From the NCBI GenBank assembly GCA_023422555.1, contig JAFAGQ010000274.1, positions 1 to 8,838 on the forward strand: a stretch of DNA of 8,838 nt, written 5' to 3'. Every line of letters starts with the position of its first letter. The first letter of the stretch is position 1. Made by a program: the position numbers and the translations under genes. Origin of the DNA: Pseudomonadota bacterium. Lineage in GTDB: Bacteria > Pseudomonadota > Gammaproteobacteria > Burkholderiales > Burkholderiaceae_B. Below the pieces are notes generated by a model that saw only the letters and a program-made list of their open reading frames with translations, did no database searches and was not told where the DNA came from. This document shows, piece by piece, positions 5,681 to 8,838 of the stretch.

Positions 5681-6628
5681 ATGATGGCGACATTTGATGT
5701 GGCGCTGTTTGGTGAAATGATGGTGCTGCTGGTTGCAGCGGAAGAGGGGCCGCTGGAGTCGGTCAGCGTATTCCATAAAATGACAGCCGGTGCGGAAACC
5801 AATGTGGGCATTGCGCTGGCCCGGCTGGGCGCCAAAGTGGGATGGGCCAGCCGCCTTGGCGACGATACCATGGGCCGCTATCTGAAAAATGTCATGCAGG
5901 ACGAAGGAATAGACTGCAGCCGCGTTCAGTTGATCGCCCGTCAGCGCACGGGATTCATGCTCAAGGGCAAAACAGCTCAGGGCGATCCGCCTATCGAATA
6001 CTATCGCTCGGGATCTGCGGCCAGCGCGATGACAGCAGATGATATCGATGAAGTCTGGTTGTCTGGCGCCCGGCACCTGCATGTGACCGGCATTTTCCCG
6101 GCGCTGAATGCAGGTACACTGGCGCTGACTGTGGCCGCCATGAAACAGATGCGGCGCAATGGCGGCACGGTGTCTTTCGATCCGAATCTGCGTCCGGCCT
6201 TGTGGGGTTCCACTGAGACCATGCGCACCCGCCTGAATGAGCTGGCAAGCCTGGCCGACTGGGTGCTGCCCGGTATGGAAGAAGGACGCCTGCTCACCGG
6301 CGCAGATAACGAAGCGGACATTGCCGCCTTCTATCGCAACCTGGGCGCACAGGCGGTGATCGTCAAACTCGGACCGAAAGGCGCCTATGTGCAAACGCAG
6401 GACGAAGCCTTTTCCGTTGCAGGATATCCAGTAGAAACCGTGGTGGATACCGTTGGCGCTGGCGATGGATTTGCCGCCGGCATCATCAGCGCCCGTCTGC
6501 AAGGGCTGGACTGGCGGGCCAGTCTGCGTCGCGCCACCATCATTGGTGCCTGCGCGGTACAGGTTGCGGGTGACACCGAGGGCTACCCCGACCGTGCCCG
6601 CCTGGCTGAACTGGAAAACAGCGCCTAG
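5681..6628 (+). CDS. kdgK: 2-dehydro-3-deoxygluconokinase (PfkB/ribokinase family)
   Basis: A 315-residue PfkB-family sugar kinase. The best fit is KdgK, which phosphorylates 2-dehydro-3-deoxy-D-gluconate to KDPG with ATP. N-terminal features are FGEMMVLL (10-17) and a TAGAETNVGIALARLG block (35-50). YYRSGSAAS at 107-115 is typical of KDG kinases and contributes to substrate binding. SFDPNLRPALW lies at 165-175. The PfkB signature DTVGAGDGFAAG lies at 256-267 with Asp262 as the expected catalytic base. GGAG at 5671-5674, in an A-rich AAAAAAGGAG tract, sits six bases before ATG 5681 and nine before the next ATG at 5684, so either may be used. It is probably the third gene of the dgoK operon. 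Pairing KdgK with a KDPGal-type aldolase is unusual because its product is the C4 epimer. A 2-keto-3-deoxygalactonate or promiscuous specificity cannot be excluded. Confidence 0.88.
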   Translation: MMATFDVALFGEMMVLLVAAEEGPLESVSVFHKMTAGAETNVGIALARLGAKVGWASRLGDDTMGRYLKNVMQDEGIDCSRVQLIARQRTGFMLKGKTAQGDPPIEYYRSGSAASAMTADDIDEVWLSGARHLHVTGIFPALNAGTLALTVAAMKQMRRNGGTVSFDPNLRPALWGSTETMRTRLNELASLADWVLPGMEEGRLLTGADNEADIAAFYRNLGAQAVIVKLGPKGAYVQTQDEAFSVAGYPVETVVDTVGAGDGFAAGIISARLQGLDWRASLRRATIIGACAVQVAGDTEGYPDRARLAELENSA

Positions 6629-6640
6629 GGTTTTCGATAG

Positions 6641-6669
6641 TTGCTGCTTTCATTCAGTGGTCTTACCAT
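6641..6669 (+). promoter_or_regulatory. possible promoter of the regulator-hydrolase operon
   Basis: TTGCTG (6641-6646) and TACCAT (6664-6669) are spaced by 17 bases, a moderate sigma70 match. The -10 hexamer lies inside the palindrome described at 6653-6673, which would make repression by a bound regulator straightforward. An alternative CATAAT at 6715-6720 lacks a good -35. The call is tentative. Confidence 0.38.
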
Positions 6670-6673
6670 TGAA
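6653..6673. promoter_or_regulatory. FadR/GntR-type operator palindrome
   Basis: The core TGGTCTTACCA (6658-6668) fits the TGGT-N3-ACCA operator class used by FadR-subfamily GntR regulators such as FadR, PdhR and LldR. The dyad extends outward to TTCA on the left and TGAA on the right. Its 21 positions are symmetric except for one mismatched pair (6657 against 6669), centred on 6663. It lies 25 bases after the kdgK stop and about 70 bases before the regulator's start codon, so autoregulation is the simplest reading. Confidence 0.72.
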
Positions 6674-6741
6674 AACTCAAGGTGATCGGTCGTCTGCTCA
6701 CCTGTTTGCATCACCATAATAGAAAAACGAAAGCGAGACAA

Positions 6742-7488
6742 GTGAAGTTCGAAGCCATCAAATCCCGTTCTGTATCGGAACTGGTTGCCCAGCGATTGAT
6801 CGACATGATCCGCAAGGGGCAGCTGGTTGCTGGTCAGCAGTTACCGCCAGAGCGGGAACTGGCGGTATTGTTTGATGTCGGGCGACCTGCCGTTCGCGAA
6901 GCCATACGCGGGTTGTCTTTGCTGGGGCTGGTCAAGATTCAGCAGGGCGAGGGCAATTTCATCAGTTCACTGAATGTGGAAGACCTGATCGAGCCGCTAA
7001 GCCTGCTGATCGATCTGCATTTTGACCAGATCAACGAACTGTTCGATGCCCGCAAAATCATCGAGGGTGGCATCACTCGCCTGGCCTGTGAACGGCTGAC
7101 AGAAGAAGAGATTTCCAGACTGAGAATCAATGTGGACGAGGCGCGTGCAGCGTTGACAAACAATGATCACGAAGGCATTCGTCGACTGGATATCGAACTG
7201 CATCAAACCATCATCAACGCCTGTGGAAACGTTTATCTGCAGCGCGTGGCGCAAAGCATCAGCCTGCTCAGCCGCAAGAGCCGGACTATCACAACTGTTA
7301 TACCGTCGATTCTGCAGTCTACTTTCGACGATCATGAAAAAATTGTACAGGCGCTGGCAGAACGCAATCCTGCCAAGGCCGCAGAAGCCATGTATCTGCA
7401 TCTGGATCATGTGCAGCAGCACTATAACAACTACCAGCAGGCCGGCACCTCTACGTCGGAACGCTCAAACCAACAGGAGCCAGTATGA
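6742..7488 (+). CDS. FadR-subfamily GntR transcriptional regulator (FCD domain)
   Basis: A 248-residue regulator. Residues about 8-76 form the GntR winged helix-turn-helix (SVSELVAQRLIDMIRKG, LPPERELAVLFDVGRPAVREAI, then the LVKIQQGEGNFI wing). Residues about 95-230 form the all-helical FCD effector domain. Likely metal/ligand residues are Asp150 and His154 in RRLDIELHQTI, His198 in DDHEKIVQAL and His220 in MYLHLDHV, the usual D-x3-H...H...H set that binds a carboxylate effector through a metal. Sugar acids or other small organic acids are typical inducers. GTG 6742 is chosen because homology starts right after it. The Shine-Dalgarno is weak, and another GTG at 6682 would add 20 unlikely residues. 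The stop overlaps the next gene's ATG (ATGA), so the two are translationally coupled. The operator upstream suggests autoregulation and perhaps control of the dgo/kdg genes. Confidence 0.9.
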   Translation: MKFEAIKSRSVSELVAQRLIDMIRKGQLVAGQQLPPERELAVLFDVGRPAVREAIRGLSLLGLVKIQQGEGNFISSLNVEDLIEPLSLLIDLHFDQINELFDARKIIEGGITRLACERLTEEEISRLRINVDEARAALTNNDHEGIRRLDIELHQTIINACGNVYLQRVAQSISLLSRKSRTITTVIPSILQSTFDDHEKIVQALAERNPAKAAEAMYLHLDHVQQHYNNYQQAGTSTSERSNQQEPV

Positions 7489-8330
7489 AACTCATTCGTT
7501 ATGGGGATAATAAGCAGGAAAAGCCCGGCGTCGTTGACAGCGATGGCCGTATTCGTGATCTGTCCGGTGTCATCAGCGACATCGACGGCAGCACCATCAC
7601 ACCGGAAGGACTGGCGCGCCTGCGTGATCTGGACATCTCCACACTGCCTCTGGTTGAAGGCAATCCCCGTATTGGTGCCTGCGTGGGCAATATCGGAAAA
7701 TTCATTTGTATAGGTCTGAACTATTCAGATCATGCTGCCGAATCCGGACTGCCAGAGCCCAGCGAGCCGGTGGTTTTCAATAAATGGACCAGTGCTGTTG
7801 TCGGTCCCAATGATGACGTGGCCATTCCGCGCGGTTCCAAAAAGACCGACTGGGAAGTGGAGCTGGGCGTCGTCATTGGCAAGGAAGCCAGATACATCAG
7901 CAAGGAAGACGCGCTGTCCTACGTTGCCGGTTATTGCGTGGTGAACGACGTATCCGAACGCGAATATCAAATTGAGCGTGGCGGCACCTGGGACAAGGGC
8001 AAGGGCTGCGATACCTTTGGTCCTATCGGACCCTGGCTGGTGACTGCCGACGAGGTTCCCGATCCACAGGCGCTGAACCTGTGGCTGGAAGTGGATGGCA
8101 AACGCTATCAGGATGGCACCACCGGAAAAATGATTTTTGATGTGGCTACCATCATTTCCTATTTGAGCAATTTCATGAGCCTGCAACCCGGAGATGTTAT
8201 CTCTACCGGTACGCCACCGGGTGTGGGCATGGGTGTCAAACCCGAGCCGGTCTATCTGAAAGCCGGCCAGACCATGCGTCTTGGCATTGAAGGATTGGGT
8301 GAGCAAACCCAGAAGGTTGTACAGGCGTAA
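7485..8330 (+). CDS. fumarylacetoacetate hydrolase-family enzyme, probable 2,4-diketo-3-deoxy-sugar-acid hydrolase
   Basis: A 281-residue member of the FAH superfamily, cytosolic metal-dependent enzymes that cleave C-C bonds in diketo acids. The catalytic core starts near residue 72 with KFICIGLNYSDHAAE (His83). Metal ligands are Glu124 and Glu126 in DWEVELGVVIG and Asp155 in VVNDVSEREYQ. It also has WDKGKGCDTFGPIGPWLV (169-186) and STGTPPGVGMG (240-250). The sequence, including KLxRYGxxxQEKPG at the start, strongly recalls the proteobacterial 2,4-diketo-3-deoxy-L-fuconate/L-rhamnonate hydrolases, which give pyruvate plus a 2-hydroxyacid such as L-lactate. Such genes are often labelled ureidoglycolate lyase. 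AGGAG (7475-7479) sits five bases before ATG 7485, and the ATGA overlap couples it to the regulator. The superfamily is certain; the substrate is inferred from resemblance and from the sugar-acid context. Confidence 0.86.
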   Translation: MKLIRYGDNKQEKPGVVDSDGRIRDLSGVISDIDGSTITPEGLARLRDLDISTLPLVEGNPRIGACVGNIGKFICIGLNYSDHAAESGLPEPSEPVVFNKWTSAVVGPNDDVAIPRGSKKTDWEVELGVVIGKEARYISKEDALSYVAGYCVVNDVSEREYQIERGGTWDKGKGCDTFGPIGPWLVTADEVPDPQALNLWLEVDGKRYQDGTTGKMIFDVATIISYLSNFMSLQPGDVISTGTPPGVGMGVKPEPVYLKAGQTMRLGIEGLGEQTQKVVQA

Positions 8331-8340
8331 ATCCTGTGCA

Positions 8341-8366
8341 GGCGGAGTGTCAAGGAGCGCTCCGCC
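8341..8366 (+). other. hairpin downstream of the hydrolase gene
   Basis: GGCGGAG (8341-8347) pairs perfectly with CTCCGCC (8360-8366) around a 12-base loop. The inner GGAGCGCTCC (8354-8363) is itself a perfect palindrome, so two alternative folds exist. It starts 11 bases after the hydrolase stop. It has no T tract. Confidence 0.5.
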
Positions 8367-8369
8367 AAC

Positions 8370-8394
8370 GGTCTGAAGACCCGGTTTTCAGACC
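8370..8394 (+). other. second hairpin between hydrolase and receptor genes
   Basis: GGTCTGAA (8370-8377) pairs with TTCAGACC (8387-8394) around a 9-base loop, a perfect 8-bp stem, three bases after the first hairpin. An alternative fold uses GGTCTGAAGACC (8370-8381). No U-rich tail follows, so it may act as a transcript-stabilising or attenuating structure rather than a full intrinsic terminator. That would let the receptor gene be expressed at a different level from the regulator and hydrolase. The rest of the gap to 8567 shows only a short CCGGC-ATG-GCCGG inverted repeat at 8531-8543 and no clear promoter. Confidence 0.5.
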
Positions 8395-8567
8395 TGCTGT
8401 CCGCTCAGGCATTCAGCGATTGTAATGACATCGATGATGACCGCAGGCAGGCAGCCCAGTGCGGTTGCATGACAAAAGCAAAACAGATCGCCACATCATG
8501 GGGTGTGCGCGAACATCAAAGTTCAGGAGCCCGGCATGGCCGGCGTTGCCTGTTATCGGAGACAGAC

Positions 8568-8838
8568 ATGAATAAACGCAATTTGCTTAAAGGTTTGCTG
8601 GGTGTAACGCTTGCAGTTGGAGCAGGAATGGCTCATGCTGCGTATCCCGAGCGTCCGATCACCATGATCGTTCCATGGGGTGCCGGTGGTGGCACTGATG
8701 CCACGGCGCGCATGATTGCCACGCTTCTGGAAAAAGAACTGGATAATCCCGTGAACGTTGTCAATCGTACAGGTGGCAACGGTGTTGTGGGACATATGGC
8801 CATTGCCAAAGCCAAGCCTGATGGCTACACACTTGGCA
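8568..8838 (+). CDS. Bug/TctC-family periplasmic tricarboxylate-type substrate-binding protein (partial, N-terminal 90 residues)
   Basis: This is the N-terminal 90 residues of a tripartite tricarboxylate transporter (TTT) receptor of the Bug family, which binds carboxylates in the periplasm and delivers them to a TctA/TctB membrane pair. Residues 1-24 form a Sec signal peptide (MNKR, hydrophobic LLGVTLAVGAGM, cleavage after AHA). The mature protein starts AYPERPITMIVPWGAGGGTDATAR, where YPxRPIxxIVPxxAGGxxDxxAR is the family hallmark. NRTGGNGVVGHMAIAKAKPDGYTL (67-89) fits the next conserved block. GGAGA (8558-8562) sits five bases before the ATG. The window end truncates it; family members run to about 320 residues. 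No TctA/TctB genes are visible. Its location suggests uptake of a sugar-acid or hydroxyacid used by the upstream enzymes, but Bug proteins are highly expanded in Alcaligenaceae and the ligand is unknown. Confidence 0.93.
   Translation, partial: MNKRNLLKGLLGVTLAVGAGMAHAAYPERPITMIVPWGAGGGTDATARMIATLLEKELDNPVNVVNRTGGNGVVGHMAIAKAKPDGYTLG

Noticed and set aside
5588..6502. A 304-codon open frame on the - strand opposite kdgK and the end of dgoA.
   Set aside because: It lies antisense to strongly supported kdgK and dgoA, its residues resemble no known family, and it has the Cys/His/Arg-rich look of a shadow frame in GC-biased DNA.
8451..8470. Possible sigma54 promoter (TTGCA at 8465-8469) upstream of the receptor gene.
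   Set aside because: The required GG about ten bases before the GC is absent; the expected positions are CC.

Overview
The window looks like a chromosome segment from a moderately GC-rich betaproteobacterium, most likely Burkholderiales/Alcaligenaceae (an Advenella-, Bordetella- or Alcaligenes-like organism). This is inferred from the S17 tail, the 2,4-diketo-3-deoxy-sugar-acid hydrolase, the FadR-type regulator and the Bug/TctC-type receptor. No species can be fixed from the sequence alone. All convincing genes read on the + strand.

Layout. Positions 1-238 hold the 3' end of rpsQ (ribosomal protein S17) and an intrinsic terminator, so the S10 ribosomal operon ends here. Positions 311-757 are an AT-richer islet. 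It contains a RelB/DinJ-type antitoxin gene with its own promoter and a palindromic operator, followed by a wrecked yafQ-type toxin gene whose middle is deleted and whose two surviving ends lie in different frames. Positions 910-3751 carry two tandem FAD-linked 2-hydroxyacid oxidoreductases, one D-2-hydroxyglutarate dehydrogenase/GlcD-like and one D-lactate dehydrogenase (cytochrome)-like. A 358-bp intergenic stretch (3752-4109) then holds a strong hairpin, a near-consensus sigma70 promoter and a long, repeat-rich leader. Positions 4110-6628 encode 2-dehydro-3-deoxygalactonokinase (dgoK), 2-dehydro-3-deoxy-6-phosphogalactonate aldolase (dgoA) and a PfkB-family 2-dehydro-3-deoxygluconokinase (kdgK). 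Positions 6629-7488 hold a TGGT-N3-ACCA palindromic operator and a FadR-subfamily GntR regulator. The regulator overlaps by 4 bp a fumarylacetoacetate-hydrolase-family gene (7485-8330). Two hairpins follow, and then the start of a periplasmic Bug/TctC substrate-binding protein, cut by the window end.

How the genes work together (inference). The block reads as a sugar-acid (aldonate/hexuronate-derived) utilisation locus. DgoK and KdgK phosphorylate the C4-epimeric 2-keto-3-deoxy acids, and DgoA cleaves the galactonate-type phosphate to pyruvate and glyceraldehyde-3-phosphate. The FAH-family hydrolase would serve a non-phosphorylative branch giving pyruvate plus a small 2-hydroxyacid. The FAD oxidases could then oxidise such a 2-hydroxyacid, and the Bug protein could supply a carboxylate substrate. 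The FadR-type protein is the obvious local regulator. The dehydrogenases and dehydratases that would feed these steps are not in the window.

The most noteworthy points are the freshly decayed toxin beside an intact antitoxin, the operator inside the sugar-acid cluster, the kinase/aldolase stereochemical mismatch, the possible mix of phosphorylative and non-phosphorylative enzymes, and the long structured leader before dgoK. No CRISPR array, tRNA, rRNA or intact mobile element is visible.
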